The notes: generated by a model from the letters alone, not told the origin. 64,000 bases of DNA from Polyangiaceae bacterium (GCA_020633235.1 JACKEA010000001.1:992001-1056000); one strand, 5' to 3'. Shown: positions 8,117 through 17,530, numbered from the stretch's first letter. Translations and numbers: made by a program.

Positions 8117-9658
8117 ATGCACGCGGCCGAGGCAGCCCAGCAGGCTCCCCGCATCGTCGGGCGCTACGCCATCTATGGGGAAGTTGCCGCAGGAGGCATG
8201 GCCACCGTCCACTTTGGCCGCCTCGTGGGTCAGGTGGGCTTCAGCCGCACGGTGGCGATCAAGCGCCTCCACCCGCAGTTCGCCAAGGACCCGGACTTCG
8301 TCACCATGTTCATCGACGAAGCGCGGCTGGCCGCCCGCATCCAGCACCCCAACGTGGTGCCCACGCTGGACGTGGTGGCCCTGGAAGACGAGCTGTTCCT
8401 GGTCATGGAGTACGTCCAGGGCGAGGCTCTTTCCAAGCTGATCCGGGCGGCGCGGCGTCGCCAGGAGACGATGCCGCCCCCCGTCGCCCTCAGCATCATG
8501 GCGGGCGCCTTGCACGGCCTGCACGCCGCCCACGAGGCCAAGAGCGAGCGCGGAACGCCGCTCAACATCGTGCATCGCGATATCAGCCCGCAGAACATCC
8601 TGGTGGGGACCGACGGCGTGGCGCGGGTGCTGGACTTCGGCGTGGCCAAGGCCGCCATGCGCGCGACGTCGACCCGCGATGGCCAGATGAAGGGCAAGGT
8701 CAGCTACATGGCGCCGGAGCAGATGCGCGGGCGCGGCGTGGACCGCCGCACCGACATCTTCGCCGCTGGCATCGTGCTGTGGGAGGCGCTGACCGGTCGT
8801 CGTCTGTTCGACGGCAACGACCCGGGGGAGGTCCTCGCCAAGCTGCTCGAAGATCCGATCCCGTTGCCCTCCAGCGTGGAACCGAGCTTGCCGCAGAAGC
8901 TCGACGCAGTGGTCATGAAGGCGTTGGAGCGGGACGTGAGCCTCCGCTACGCCACCGCTCGCGATTTCGCGACCGCGCTCGAGGAAGTGTCTCGCCCCGC
9001 GTTTCCCCGGGAGGTCGGGGAGTGGGTGGAAACCGTCGGAGGCGACGCGCTTTCTCGACGCGCGGAGCAGGTCGCGGAAATCGAGAGCGTTTCCAGCCAC
9101 GTCGGGCCGCAGGTGCACTCGCCGCCGGACTCACTCCCGGTGGCTGAGGTCACGAGCCAGGTGACGTCGCCGTCCGAGGTGCGCCACTCGATGGTGAGCC
9201 AACCGTCCCACGCCAGCGTCCCTTCGGCGGTGGCGCCGGCTCCGAAGCGCGGGCCGTTGATCGCGGTGCTCTTGGGGGTCGCGGCGGCGCTTGGGATCGC
9301 CTTCGTGGTGCTGCTGGTGGCGTTGGTGGGACGCCAGCGTTCGCCCAGCGTCGAGGCGGTGAGCACCGGAGCTGCGCCGTCGCCCCCGCCAGTTCAGACC
9401 ATGGCCCCAGCCGTTCCGCCCCAACCCGCGGTGTCGGAGGTCGCGAGCGCACCGGAGCCGGTGGCCGCACCCAGCGCCAGTGCGCCCGTGGCCAAGCCAA
9501 AGCTCGGCACCACCGCCAAGGTGGTCCCCAGAGCCACCAGCAAGCCGGCGACCAAGCCTACGACGGCGCCCACGCCGCCAAAACCCGCGAGCAACTGCAA
9601 TCCGCCGTACACCGTCGACAAGAACGGTATCAAGCGGCCCAAGCCCGAGTGCCTGTGA
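8117..9658 (+). CDS. membrane Ser/Thr protein kinase (Hanks type)
   Basis: 513 residues. The kinase domain spans residues 15-290: glycine loop GEVAAGGMATVHFG, catalytic Lys in VAIKRLHP, catalytic loop IVHRDISPQN, DFGVAK, and SYMAPEQMRGRGVDRRTDIFA. A single membrane segment follows (GPLIAVLLGVAAALGIAFVV, about residue 380), then a Pro/Ala/Ser-rich extracytoplasmic tail ending in a Cys pair. It is divergent from the glycosylase operon, with only 20 bp between the starts. The gene behind it begins 3 bp after the stop and probably shares its transcript. Confidence 0.93.
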   Translation: MHAAEAAQQAPRIVGRYAIYGEVAAGGMATVHFGRLVGQVGFSRTVAIKRLHPQFAKDPDFVTMFIDEARLAARIQHPNVVPTLDVVALEDELFLVMEYVQGEALSKLIRAARRRQETMPPPVALSIMAGALHGLHAAHEAKSERGTPLNIVHRDISPQNILVGTDGVARVLDFGVAKAAMRATSTRDGQMKGKVSYMAPEQMRGRGVDRRTDIFAAGIVLWEALTGRRLFDGNDPGEVLAKLLEDPIPLPSSVEPSLPQKLDAVVMKALERDVSLRYATARDFATALEEVSRPAFPREVGEWVETVGGDALSRRAEQVAEIESVSSHVGPQVHSPPDSLPVAEVTSQVTSPSEVRHSMVSQPSHASVPSAVAPAPKRGPLIAVLLGVAAALGIAFVVLLVALVGRQRSPSVEAVSTGAAPSPPPVQTMAPAVPPQPAVSEVASAPEPVAAPSASAPVAKPKLGTTAKVVPRATSKPATKPTTAPTPPKPASNCNPPYTVDKNGIKRPKPECL

Positions 9659-9661
9659 GCT

Positions 9662-10519
9662 ATGCTCTGCTCGATGGTGCGTCGTCTTTCCGTATCCGCA
9701 GCTATTGGCGTCCTTCTGTTCTCGTCCGTGGCACTGGCCGACCAGAAGGAAGAGTGCGTTACGGCCTACACCAAGGCGCAGGAGCTCCGTAGCGACGCGA
9801 AGCTGCGCGAAGCTCGGGAGCAGCTCCTCACCTGTGCTCAGTCGGCCTGCCCGGACTTCATCAAGCGAGACTGCAGCAAGTGGCTCGGCGAGGTGGAGGC
9901 CACGCTGCCGACGGTGGTCTTCAGCGCCAAGCTCGATGGCAAGGACCTCACGGACGTGCGGGTCCGGTCCGGCGACAAGGTGATCAGCGAATCCATCGAC
10001 GGCCGTGCCGTCCCCTGGGATCCGGGCTCCGCCACCTTCGTGTTCGAGAACGACGAGCTGGGCGAGAAGGAAGTCACCCTGATCGTCAAAGAAGGCCAGA
10101 AGGCGCAGTCCGTGGAGGCGGTGTTCGAGAGCAAGACCAGCGGCGGGTCCGCGGGTGGAAGCGCCAAGCTCGATACCGGCAGCGCGGACGACAAGACCCT
10201 GGCCTACGTCCTCGGCGGCGTGGGGCTCGTGGGTCTCGGTGGCTTCGCCTACTTCGGGCTCAGTGGCAACAGCGACAAGAGCTCGCTGGCCTGCGCGGAC
10301 ACCAAGACCTGCACCGACGAAGACCTGGATCCCATCAAGAAGAAGTATCTGTTCGCCGACATCTCGCTGGGCGTCGGCGTGGTGTCCCTCGGCGTGGCGA
10401 CCTATCTGCTGCTCTCGCCGTCGAGCAAGACCGAGCCCGCGAAGGACGACACGGCCGTCCGTTTCGACGTGGTGCCCTCGTCGCGCGGCGGCTTCGCCAC
10501 CGTCAGCGGCGCCTTCTGA
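9662..10519 (+). CDS. secreted/membrane protein of unknown function
   Basis: 285 residues; no family recognised. A signal peptide (MVRRLSVSAAIGVLLFSSVALA; ATG 9674 may be the true start) is followed by a helical Cys-containing segment (EECVTAYTKAQELRSDAKLREA) resembling a TPR-like pair, then a beta-rich domain, a Gly/Ser linker, and two membrane segments near residues 180-200 and 235-255. This layout is frequent next to myxobacterial kinases. It lies 3 bp behind the kinase gene, which suggests a functional pair. It converges tightly on feoB (stops abut), leaving no room for a separate terminator. Confidence 0.75.
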   Translation: MLCSMVRRLSVSAAIGVLLFSSVALADQKEECVTAYTKAQELRSDAKLREAREQLLTCAQSACPDFIKRDCSKWLGEVEATLPTVVFSAKLDGKDLTDVRVRSGDKVISESIDGRAVPWDPGSATFVFENDELGEKEVTLIVKEGQKAQSVEAVFESKTSGGSAGGSAKLDTGSADDKTLAYVLGGVGLVGLGGFAYFGLSGNSDKSSLACADTKTCTDEDLDPIKKKYLFADISLGVGVVSLGVATYLLLSPSSKTEPAKDDTAVRFDVVPSSRGGFATVSGAF

Positions 10520-12679
10520 TCAGAAACCCAGCAGGCGTCCTACCTGGAACACCAGCAGGCTCGCCCCGTAGGCGAGGGCGGTCATGTAGGTGAACAGGAA
10601 CGCGGGCCAGCGCCAGCTACGCGTCTCTCGGCGCACCACGGCAAGGGTGCTCATGCACTGGCTGGCGAGGGCGAAGAACACCATCAACGAGAGCCCCACC
10701 AGGGGGGTGTAGACGGGCTTGCCATCCGCCCGGGTGTCGTGGCGGATGCGCTCCCGAAGCGGCGTGACCGCTTCGTCGCCGTCGCCCACCCCGTACACCA
10801 GACCCATGGTGCTCACGAACACCTCACGCGCCGCGAACGCTCCGATCAGCCCCACACCGATCTTCCAGTCGAAACCCAGAGGTTCGAGCGCGGGCTCGAT
10901 GGCATGGCCGATGCGGCCGGCGTAGCTGTTCTTGAGCTGCTCCGAGGCTTGCGCCTTGGTCCCTTGCACCGCGGCGACGGCGGGCCTGTTCACGTTGGTG
11001 TCCGGCTCGTGCTTCGGGAAGTACAACAGCGCCCACAGCACCACGGTGCACGCCAAGATCACCGTGCCCGCTTCCCGCAAGAACACCGTTGAGCGCTCCC
11101 ACATCATGCGCACCACGCTGCGCATGTTTGGAACGCGGTACGGAGGTAGCTCCAGGATCAGGGGTACCCGGCGGCCCTTGACCACGGTGCGGCCGAGCAC
11201 GCCCGCCGCTATCAACGCGATGATGGTGGAGAACACGTACATGGCCACCATCAACAGGCCTTGTATGGGGATCCAGCCCATCACCCGGGTGGGTGGAAAC
11301 AGCGCCCCGATGATCAGCGTGTACACCGGCAGCCGGGCGGAGCAGGTCATCAGCGGGATGACCAGCATGGTGAGCAGGCGATCTCGTCGCCGTTCCATGG
11401 TGCGCGTGGCGAGGATCGCCGGCACCGCGCAGGCAAAGCCCGAGAGCATCGGCACGAAGGCGCGCCCGTGTAGCCCGAGGGACCGCATGATGCGATCCAT
11501 CAGAAAAGCTACGCGCGACATGTACCCGGAGTCTTCCAGGATGCCGATGAACAGGAACAAGAGCAGGATCTGCGGCAAGAACACCAACACGTTGCCCACG
11601 CCGCCAATGACCCCGTCCACCAAGAGGTCCCGCACGATGCCGTCGGGCAGCGTGGCCTTGGTGAGCTCCGCCAGCCACTCGAAGCCGCCTTCGATCCATC
11701 CAATCGCAGGATCCGCCCAGGAGAACAGTGCCTGGAACAGCACGAGCATGAGCAGGATGAAGAACGCGAAGCCCCACACCGGGTGCAGCAGCACTTTGTC
11801 GACCCGATCGGAAGACGCGCGCTTCTTCGGGTGACGGTCGGTCCGGCCGTAGAGGCGATCTGCGTGCGCATCCAAGAATGCGTAGCGCGACGCAATCACC
11901 TCGCGATCCAGGTCTCGGTCACCTGCGGCCTGCTGCACCTCCAGGCAACGGTCCCGAAGCTCCTCGGGCATATCGGTGAGCTCGTCGTCCGGCTCGATGC
12001 TGGTCAACGCCCACATCGCCAGCGCGCGGTCGCGCTCCACGCTGCCGCGCCACTCCTTGGGCAGCGCGTCCGCCACGCGATCCGCGTCCCGCCGCAGGGC
12101 CTCCGGATAGCGCAGGTCCACCCGGCCCCGGGGCGGGTCGGCCAGGGCCTCGAAGATCACCTCTGCGAGGGCCTTCATGCCCTTCCCGTGGCGTGCGTCC
12201 GTGCTCACGCAGGGCACCCCCAAAAGTGCGCTCAACGCTGCCGGATCCGGCGGATTGTCCGTGACCTCGTCGATCATGTTCAATGCGATGACGACCGGAA
12301 CGGACAGCTCCAGGAGTTGGAGCACGAGGTACAGATTGCGGATCAACTGTCCGGCGTCCACGACCACCACCGCGAGCCGGGGCTTGGGCTCGCTACCGAA
12401 ACCCAGGACGGAGTTGATGGCGATCTGCTCTTCGACGGAGCGAGCGCTCAGGGAGTATGCGCCGGGAACGTCGACCAGCTCGATCACGTCCCCCGCGCTG
12501 GAACGCAAGGTGCCGACCCGCCGCTCGACCGTGATCCCGGGGTAGTTGCCGACGCGGGCGTTTTGCCCCGTGAGTCGATTGAACAGTGTCGTCTTGCCGA
12601 CGTTCGGGTTGCCGACGACGACGACCAGAGGCCGCGACGCGCGGGCGTCCGGCTCGATGACGCGGGCGGCTGCGGTCAC
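10520..12679 (-). CDS. feoB: ferrous iron transporter FeoB
   Basis: 719 residues. The N-terminal G domain has GNPNVGKTTLFNRLTG (G1), the G2 loop NYPGITVE, DVPGAYSL (G3) and NMIDEV (G4). About ten membrane segments follow, with two Gate motifs, including GFACAVPAILATRTM and the mirrored GLSLMVFFALASQCMSTLAV containing the conserved Cys. It imports Fe2+ across the inner membrane, driven or gated by its GTPase domain. Its start overlaps the feoA stop by 4 bp. Confidence 0.97.
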   Translation of the reverse strand: MTAAARVIEPDARASRPLVVVVGNPNVGKTTLFNRLTGQNARVGNYPGITVERRVGTLRSSAGDVIELVDVPGAYSLSARSVEEQIAINSVLGFGSEPKPRLAVVVVDAGQLIRNLYLVLQLLELSVPVVIALNMIDEVTDNPPDPAALSALLGVPCVSTDARHGKGMKALAEVIFEALADPPRGRVDLRYPEALRRDADRVADALPKEWRGSVERDRALAMWALTSIEPDDELTDMPEELRDRCLEVQQAAGDRDLDREVIASRYAFLDAHADRLYGRTDRHPKKRASSDRVDKVLLHPVWGFAFFILLMLVLFQALFSWADPAIGWIEGGFEWLAELTKATLPDGIVRDLLVDGVIGGVGNVLVFLPQILLLFLFIGILEDSGYMSRVAFLMDRIMRSLGLHGRAFVPMLSGFACAVPAILATRTMERRRDRLLTMLVIPLMTCSARLPVYTLIIGALFPPTRVMGWIPIQGLLMVAMYVFSTIIALIAAGVLGRTVVKGRRVPLILELPPYRVPNMRSVVRMMWERSTVFLREAGTVILACTVVLWALLYFPKHEPDTNVNRPAVAAVQGTKAQASEQLKNSYAGRIGHAIEPALEPLGFDWKIGVGLIGAFAAREVFVSTMGLVYGVGDGDEAVTPLRERIRHDTRADGKPVYTPLVGLSLMVFFALASQCMSTLAVVRRETRSWRWPAFLFTYMTALAYGASLLVFQVGRLLGF

Positions 12680-12984
12680 GGTGAGCTGCTGGCGCAGTCG
12701 GTCGCGAGCTCGACGCCGCTACGGGATGCGACGTCGACCAGGTCGGATAGGGGCGCGGCGTCCACGGCGACCACACGCACACAGGCGGCCTCGGCACGCC
12801 GGATGGAAAGACTCGCGCCGCGCACCAGGAGCTCCACGGGATCCCCCAGAGGCGCGACGCTGACCAGCTCCACTCGCGTTCCCGGCACCAGCCCGAGCTC
12901 CATCAACCGGCGACGAAAGGCACGCTCACCCCCGACGTGCTGCACGGTCATGACGTCTCCGATTCGGGCTTGGGCGAGCTGCAT
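12676..12984 (-). CDS. feoA: FeoA-domain protein
   Basis: 102 residues from the chosen ATG 12984 (MQLAQARIGDVMTVQHVGG). The frame is open for another 46 codons upstream, but those codons run through the Fur-box-like palindrome and lack a family match. The SH3-like FeoA core is visible: RRRLMELGLVPGTRVELVSVAPLGDPVELLVRGASLSIRRAEA. It is a small cytosolic partner of FeoB. A C-terminal extension of about 25 residues beyond the core is unusual. It is operonic with feoB. Confidence 0.9.
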   Translation of the reverse strand: MQLAQARIGDVMTVQHVGGERAFRRRLMELGLVPGTRVELVSVAPLGDPVELLVRGASLSIRRAEAACVRVVAVDAAPLSDLVDVASRSGVELATDCASSSP

Positions 12985-13006
12985 TACGAGGGCTTCCGAC
13001 TGGTAA

Positions 13007-13021
13007 TGAAAACGACTTTCA
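13007..13021 (-). promoter_or_regulatory. Fur-box-like palindrome upstream of feoAB
   Basis: The core TGAAAACGACTTTCA has perfect 5-bp arms (TGAAA/TTTCA) around ACGAC, and the AT-rich flanks (TAA on one side, ATTTC on the other) extend it towards the 19-bp Fur consensus. It sits 23 bp upstream of the feoA ATG in an otherwise GC-rich region. Iron-dependent repression of feoAB by Fur is the known arrangement in many bacteria; here it is inferred from position and sequence. Confidence 0.65.
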
Positions 13022-13132
13022 ATTTCAACTATAGTATCGGCGAGAGCGATTAGCCAGTGCTCATTTCTTAGCGCGTGCTCGGAGGCTCGGGGATCACAAA
13101 CCGGCGGCGAAAGCCCGCACAAATGACCCCCG

Positions 13133-14101
13133 TCAACGTCGCCCCAGGCGAGCGAGGGCCGCGCTGATGCTGTCGGCCAGCACCGGGCCCGAGGTGGGCT
13201 CCGGGATCACCCGCAGCACGCTGCGCAACGCGTCCAGCATTTCCTGGGCGGAGCGGAAGCGCCGCTTCGGATCCCGCTCGAGGGCGCGGTGCACTGCCGT
13301 CGTGAGGCCCATCGGCAGCTCCGGACAGCGCGTGCTCAAGAGCGGAACGCGTCCCTCTCGCACTCGATTCAAGACCTCGACGTCCGTCGCACCGTCGTAC
13401 AGCCGCCCGCCGGTGTACGCCTCCCACAGCACCACCCCCAAACTGAAGAGGTCGGACTGCGGCGTGGGGTCGTACCCCTGCGCCATCTCTGGCGCCATGT
13501 AGGACAGCTTGCCCTTTACGATGTCGGGCTGCGTGATGCGACCGCGGTCCATCGCCCGCGCCATGCCGAAATCGGCGAGCTTGGTCACGCCCACCACGTC
13601 GAGCAAGATGTTGGGTGGTGAAACGTCCCGGTGCAGCACCGGTGTGACGCGTCCGTCCGAAGTGCGCAACGTGTGTGCCGCTTCCAGCCCACGCAGCACC
13701 TCTAGCCCCATCGCTGTCACGAGCTGCCAGGGAGCTCGCTTTCCGATCTTGGCAAAGCTCCGCAGGTAGTCACCGAAATGCAGGCCTTCCACCCACTCCG
13801 TGATCAGGTAGTAGCGGCCGCCCTCGTCCAGCCCGAAGTCGTGGATTTGTACGATGTGCGGATGCCGAAGCAGCGCGCCCACCCGCGCCTCTTCGATGAA
13901 CATCGCGATCACGTCGGGCAAGTCGTTCAATTGCTCGTGGACGCGCTTGAGCGCCACGGTGCTGCGCACTCCGTGCACTCCGTAGGTGAGCGCCCGCCAC
14001 ACCGACGCCATACCGCCTTCTCCCACCAGCTCCACCAGCGCGTACTTGCCGTCGACGATGGTTCCGGGTTGGTCCGGTAGAGACACGTGGGACGCAGGCA
14101 C
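13133..14101 (-). CDS. Ser/Thr protein kinase (Hanks type), soluble
   Basis: 322 residues, almost only a kinase domain: glycine loop VGEGGMASVWRA, VALKRVHEQL, catalytic loop VLHRDVSPPNILLD, DFGMARAM, and LSYMAPEMAQGYDPTPQSDLFSLG. No membrane segment or sensory domain follows; the last 40 residues are a short helical tail. The domain appears catalytically complete. It is probably transcribed alone: the next genes on the same strand start about 430 bp away. Confidence 0.92.
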   Translation of the reverse strand: MPASHVSLPDQPGTIVDGKYALVELVGEGGMASVWRALTYGVHGVRSTVALKRVHEQLNDLPDVIAMFIEEARVGALLRHPHIVQIHDFGLDEGGRYYLITEWVEGLHFGDYLRSFAKIGKRAPWQLVTAMGLEVLRGLEAAHTLRTSDGRVTPVLHRDVSPPNILLDVVGVTKLADFGMARAMDRGRITQPDIVKGKLSYMAPEMAQGYDPTPQSDLFSLGVVLWEAYTGGRLYDGATDVEVLNRVREGRVPLLSTRCPELPMGLTTAVHRALERDPKRRFRSAQEMLDALRSVLRVIPEPTSGPVLADSISAALARLGRR

Positions 14102-14171
14102 TTGACCGAGCTTAGCCTGGATGGCCCGCCTGCTGTTGTTGGTTCGGCGCGGTCACGCCGCGGAGAGCCGG

Positions 14172-14531
14172 TCAGTCGCTGCTGACGTCGGCGCTGGCGT
14201 CATCGGCCCCGTCCGTCGCGGCGTCATCGGCCCCGTCCGTCGCGGCGTCATCGGCCCCGTCCGTCGCGGCGTCATCGGCCCCGTCCGTCGCGGCGTCGAC
14301 GGCCCCGTCCGTCGCGGCGTCCTTGGGCGTGATGCCCGCGTCGAGCACGGTACAGGCGCACGCCCCAAAGCCCGTGCCGTCCTGCGCGCACTGCTGCACC
14401 CCACGGCAGGCGTCGGTCTCACACGCGCGGAATTGAAGCGGCTGGCAGGCCAAGGGCTGCTCTGTGGGCGTCTCCGAAGAGCACGCCCCCACCACCGCCA
14501 GCAGGGCAAAAAGCCCCCAACGCTTCAGCAC
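14172..14531 (-). CDS. small lipoprotein with Asp/Ala octapeptide repeats
   Basis: 119 residues. The GTG at 14531 is chosen because it puts a lipobox signal (VLKRWGLFALLAVVGACSS) at the N-terminus and overlaps the stop of the gene before it (GTGCTGA). A Cys-containing segment (CQPLQFRACETDACRGVQQCAQ) is followed by a disordered acidic tail built from repeats of the unit DAATDGAD, encoded by 24-bp tandem repeats. Function is unknown. It is translationally coupled to the upstream Gly-rich lipoprotein. Confidence 0.65.
   Translation of the reverse strand: MLKRWGLFALLAVVGACSSETPTEQPLACQPLQFRACETDACRGVQQCAQDGTGFGACACTVLDAGITPKDAATDGAVDAATDGADDAATDGADDAATDGADDAATDGADDASADVSSD
14199..14321. repeat. 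24-bp tandem repeat inside the lipoprotein gene
   Basis: About five head-to-tail copies of a 24-bp unit (for example cgtcatcggccccgtccgtc followed by gcgg), coding DAATDGAD on the minus strand. The later copies vary slightly (gtcgac for gtcatc). Such coding repeats are prone to slippage, so copy number is likely to vary between strains. Confidence 0.85.
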
Positions 14532-15451
14532 TCGGTTGCGCAGTTCGTGGAGATGCAGGTCACGTAGTTGAGCATCGTGGTCTTGCTCGCGGCGTACTGC
14601 GGGCAATACGTATCGATGCAGCTGCTGAGCTCGGAGACGGTCGTCGCCGTCGCGCAGGCCGTGCCTGCGCAGTTGAGCAGCGCCGAGCAGTTGGTGTCGT
14701 TGACGCAGGCCTCCGCCGAAGAGCAGCAGTAGCTCTGCATGCAGGCGTCACAGGTGGGATCCTGAAGCGCCACGCTGCAGGTCCCGCCGGAACCACCGGT
14801 GCCCGTGCTGCCGCAGCTGCCGCAGTTGAAGGTCGTGACCTCGTCCACGCAGTAGGTGTCCCACTCCGTGGTGCAGCAGTAAGAGTCGTTTCCGCAAACG
14901 CAGTTCATGATCGTGGAGTTGCTGCAGCCGGGGTTCAGGCTGGCCGTGCAGCAGGTTCCGCTGGAGGTACCGCCTCCCGTGCCGCCAAGACCGCCCGTGC
15001 CACCGGTGGCCCCGAAGCCCCCCGTGCCGCCCGTGGCTCCGAAGCCGCCGATTGCACCCGAACCGCCGGTTCCGGCCGTTGCGCCGGTGCCGCCGCTGCC
15101 CCCGGCTCCAAAGCCGCCGGCGTTGCCGAACCCGCCGGCGTTGCCGAAGCCTCCGGCGTTGCCGAATCCGCCGGTGTTGCCGCCGCCCGTACCCGTCGAG
15201 CAATGCGCGGAGCAGGTGTTGGCGTCACTGCCGGCGCAGGTGCAGGCCTCGTAGCAAGTCTTGCACGAGCCACAGTCGGGGTTGTGCGTACAGCCCGGCG
15301 TGCCGATGACTCCGCCGACCCCGCCGCCGCCCGACTGAGCACCCGCGCCGCCGGTGCCCAGGCCCGTGTCGTCACTGGTCGCGCAACCGCCCACCGCCGC
15401 GAGCAGCGCTATACTTCCCGAAACCAACACCAAAGCACCGAAGCGACCCAT
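14525..15451 (-). CDS. Gly-rich, Cys-rich lipoprotein
   Basis: 308 residues from ATG 15451, chosen because MGRFGALVLVSGSIALLAAVGGC is a lipoprotein signal. The mature protein has a first Cys cluster (HNPDCGSCKTCYEACTC), a low-complexity GGFGNA repeat stretch of about 85 residues, then two Cys-rich modules (GTCCTASLNPGCSN, CDACMQSYCCSSAEAC). Such proteins are common in large myxobacterial genomes and are thought to be surface-exposed; no function is known. The stop overlaps the GTG of the next lipoprotein gene. Confidence 0.7.
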   Translation of the reverse strand: MGRFGALVLVSGSIALLAAVGGCATSDDTGLGTGGAGAQSGGGGVGGVIGTPGCTHNPDCGSCKTCYEACTCAGSDANTCSAHCSTGTGGGNTGGFGNAGGFGNAGGFGNAGGFGAGGSGGTGATAGTGGSGAIGGFGATGGTGGFGATGGTGGLGGTGGGTSSGTCCTASLNPGCSNSTIMNCVCGNDSYCCTTEWDTYCVDEVTTFNCGSCGSTGTGGSGGTCSVALQDPTCDACMQSYCCSSAEACVNDTNCSALLNCAGTACATATTVSELSSCIDTYCPQYAASKTTMLNYVTCISTNCATEC

Positions 15452-15523
15452 CCCGAATCCTTCCTTTCCCCCGCGGCCGACGGTATCTGCCTCCATTCCG
15501 CTGCGGCCGCAAATCCAAGCGCC

Positions 15524-16132
15524 ATGTCCCAGCCTCTGCGTATCGTCGTCTTCGACCGAACTCAGCGAGGTCGCAGGCTTTTTCCGGGCTTGAGCAGGAT
15601 CTGGAGCGCGGGTGCCCGGCTGTACCAGAGCCTCGATCGCGTGGACGAGCGCATCGCGGCCGGCAGCTGGCAGGAGGCCCTGGTTCGGGTCTTGAACCTC
15701 GAACGGCCGATCGCTGAGCTGCAGGTCTGGGCGCACGGCAAGTGGGGCGACGTGAGGCTCGGCCCGCAGGCCCTCGAGCTCGACTCCTTCCAGCGCCCGA
15801 GCTCGGAGCTTCGGCAGCTTCGCGAGCGCCTCGCCCCCGGCGCCCTGGTTTGGTTTCGCACCTGCGAGACCTTTGGCGCCCACCGCGGGCAGGCGTTCGC
15901 GTCCGTCGCCGCCGACTGGCTGGGCTGCACCGTTGCCGGGCACACGCACGTCATTGGCTACTGGCAGAGCGGCTTGCACGTGCTCGCGCCCGGAGCGAAG
16001 CCGACGTGGTCCGCCGACGAGGGACTGCTGCGCGGCACGCCGGAGCATCCGCTGCAGGCGCTACCGTCCACGCCCTTCGCGCCCAACACCGTGACCTGCC
16101 TGGAGGGCAGCATCCCGGCTCACTTCACGTAG
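15524..16132 (+). CDS. hypothetical protein, possibly DUF4347/caspase-like fold
   Basis: 202 residues, no signal peptide. The core VWAHGKWGDVRLG ... LVWFRTCETFGAHRGQAFASVAADWLG resembles the His-Gly and Cys-containing strands of DUF4347 or caspase-like domains (an HG dyad and a later Cys about 60 residues apart), but the similarity is weak. The start at ATG 15524 follows the divergent lipoprotein promoter region. Its 3' end overlaps the stop of the PHP-like gene by 13 bp on the opposite strand. Confidence 0.5.
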   Translation: MSQPLRIVVFDRTQRGRRLFPGLSRIWSAGARLYQSLDRVDERIAAGSWQEALVRVLNLERPIAELQVWAHGKWGDVRLGPQALELDSFQRPSSELRQLRERLAPGALVWFRTCETFGAHRGQAFASVAADWLGCTVAGHTHVIGYWQSGLHVLAPGAKPTWSADEGLLRGTPEHPLQALPSTPFAPNTVTCLEGSIPAHFT

Positions 16133-17499
16133 ATCGGATTCGAATAGATCCAAACGAAGGATTTCTCCGCGAGCTCGGCGTAGCTCGACAACTGCGCGAG
16201 CAAGTGACGGGGGCGGATGCGAACCTCGGCGCGGTAGGCCCCCGGCTCCGTGGTCTGGAACGCGAGGCTCTTGGAGCCCTCGTCCATCAGCTCCCAGCCC
16301 GACTCCACCGCGCGGAGCAGCCGCACGACGATCTCGGGTTTGTCCGCCTTGGGATCGAGACCCTGCACGCGCGGTGCGGTGATCCGCAGCTCGCTCCCGA
16401 CCGGCACCTCGCTCCCCATCTCGCTGGTCTCGCCCGAGCTCAGTGCCACGTAGTCGAAGCCCACCGGGTACCCCAACACTTCGAAGGCTCCGTACGCCCG
16501 TCCCGCCGAAAGGCCCGCCTTCAAGTCCCGATCGTCCCAGCTGCCGTCGGCCTGGGGCTTCACCAGTACGTGATTCGAAAACCACTGCATCATCCTGCGG
16601 TAGCTGTCGATACGCTCTCCGTCAGGCAGCTCGTCCTGGAACACGTTCTGGTGACAATCCGTGCCCACGGTGGTGATGCGGTGAACGCCACGGGACAGCA
16701 CCGTGCCCCACTTGTCCACGTAGCGCGCGTCTTCACTGATGATGGGCAGCAAGATCAGATCCGGATGCGGCAGCTCCTCCGGGGTCTTGAGCTTGGCGAC
16801 CAGACCGATGGCGGCGCCCGCGCCGATGATCAGATTCGCGTGCAGGTTGTACATCTCGAAGCCGTCGAAAGGCAGATCGGCGAGCTGATCCACCGTCCAG
16901 TCTTCGGTGTGCTGTGCGAGGACCAGGCCCCCCGCCGCCTTGAGCTTCTGCATGGACTCCTGCGAAACGTCGCCGTAAACCGCTTCGCGTTCAGTGACGT
17001 CCGTGGACACGTGGTGCTCGAGGCCGACGGGCATGGTCGCGGTCTCGGTGCCCGCCATGATCAGCGGGGTGCGCCCATCTGGACACGCCATGCGATTCGC
17101 CGTGGGAAGTCCATCGTGCTCCACCAGGGCGTCGCCGGCGGAGGCGTCGTAGAGCAACACGTCCGGATACTCGGTCCGGGCGTAGGACTCCTTGTGATCC
17201 GAGAGCATCACGAAATCGTGCTCCGTGGTGCACACGCCGTGACGGAAGTCCGCGAGGCATGGGGCGTTGACGGCGTCGTTGGCGTCGCGGGGCTCACCAT
17301 CGCAGGCGTCGTGGGAGTAGACGGAGTGCGCGTGCACCAGGCCTCTGCGATCCAGATAGCCCCGGGCGCCCGGCGCGCTCGCGGTGGGAAACACGACGCC
17401 CGATTTCCAGATCGGACCCGAGCTTGGTTCGGGCTCGTCCGACGAGCCCGAACACCCCAAGAGCAGCAAACACGAAAGGACGACGCCCGATGCCTTCAC
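16120..17499 (-). CDS. PHP-like metal-dependent hydrolase, lipoprotein
   Basis: 459 residues from GTG 17499, which follows a GGAAG Shine-Dalgarno-like sequence and starts a lipobox signal (VKASGVVLSCLLLLGC). Motifs typical of the PHP/metallo-dependent family are present: LVHAHSVYSHDAC, TTEHDFVMLSDHKE, GTETAT, VLAQHTEDW and TTVGTDCHQNVF. These supply a set of His/Asp ligands for a metal centre. The substrate is unknown. An in-frame ATG at 17544 would overlap the upstream gene and hide the signal peptide. Confidence 0.7.
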   Translation of the reverse strand: MKASGVVLSCLLLLGCSGSSDEPEPSSGPIWKSGVVFPTASAPGARGYLDRRGLVHAHSVYSHDACDGEPRDANDAVNAPCLADFRHGVCTTEHDFVMLSDHKESYARTEYPDVLLYDASAGDALVEHDGLPTANRMACPDGRTPLIMAGTETATMPVGLEHHVSTDVTEREAVYGDVSQESMQKLKAAGGLVLAQHTEDWTVDQLADLPFDGFEMYNLHANLIIGAGAAIGLVAKLKTPEELPHPDLILLPIISEDARYVDKWGTVLSRGVHRITTVGTDCHQNVFQDELPDGERIDSYRRMMQWFSNHVLVKPQADGSWDDRDLKAGLSAGRAYGAFEVLGYPVGFDYVALSSGETSEMGSEVPVGSELRITAPRVQGLDPKADKPEIVVRLLRAVESGWELMDEGSKSLAFQTTEPGAYRAEVRIRPRHLLAQLSSYAELAEKSFVWIYSNPIYVK

Positions 17500-17530
17500 C
17501 CGCCCATCTTCCCACTTCCGGCCATCCCCG

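Noticed and set aside
7446..8441. Long open frames antisense to the glycosylase and kinase genes, and similar frames elsewhere
   Set aside because: High-GC shadow frames: His/Arg/Ala-rich, no domain, and directly opposite well-identified genes.
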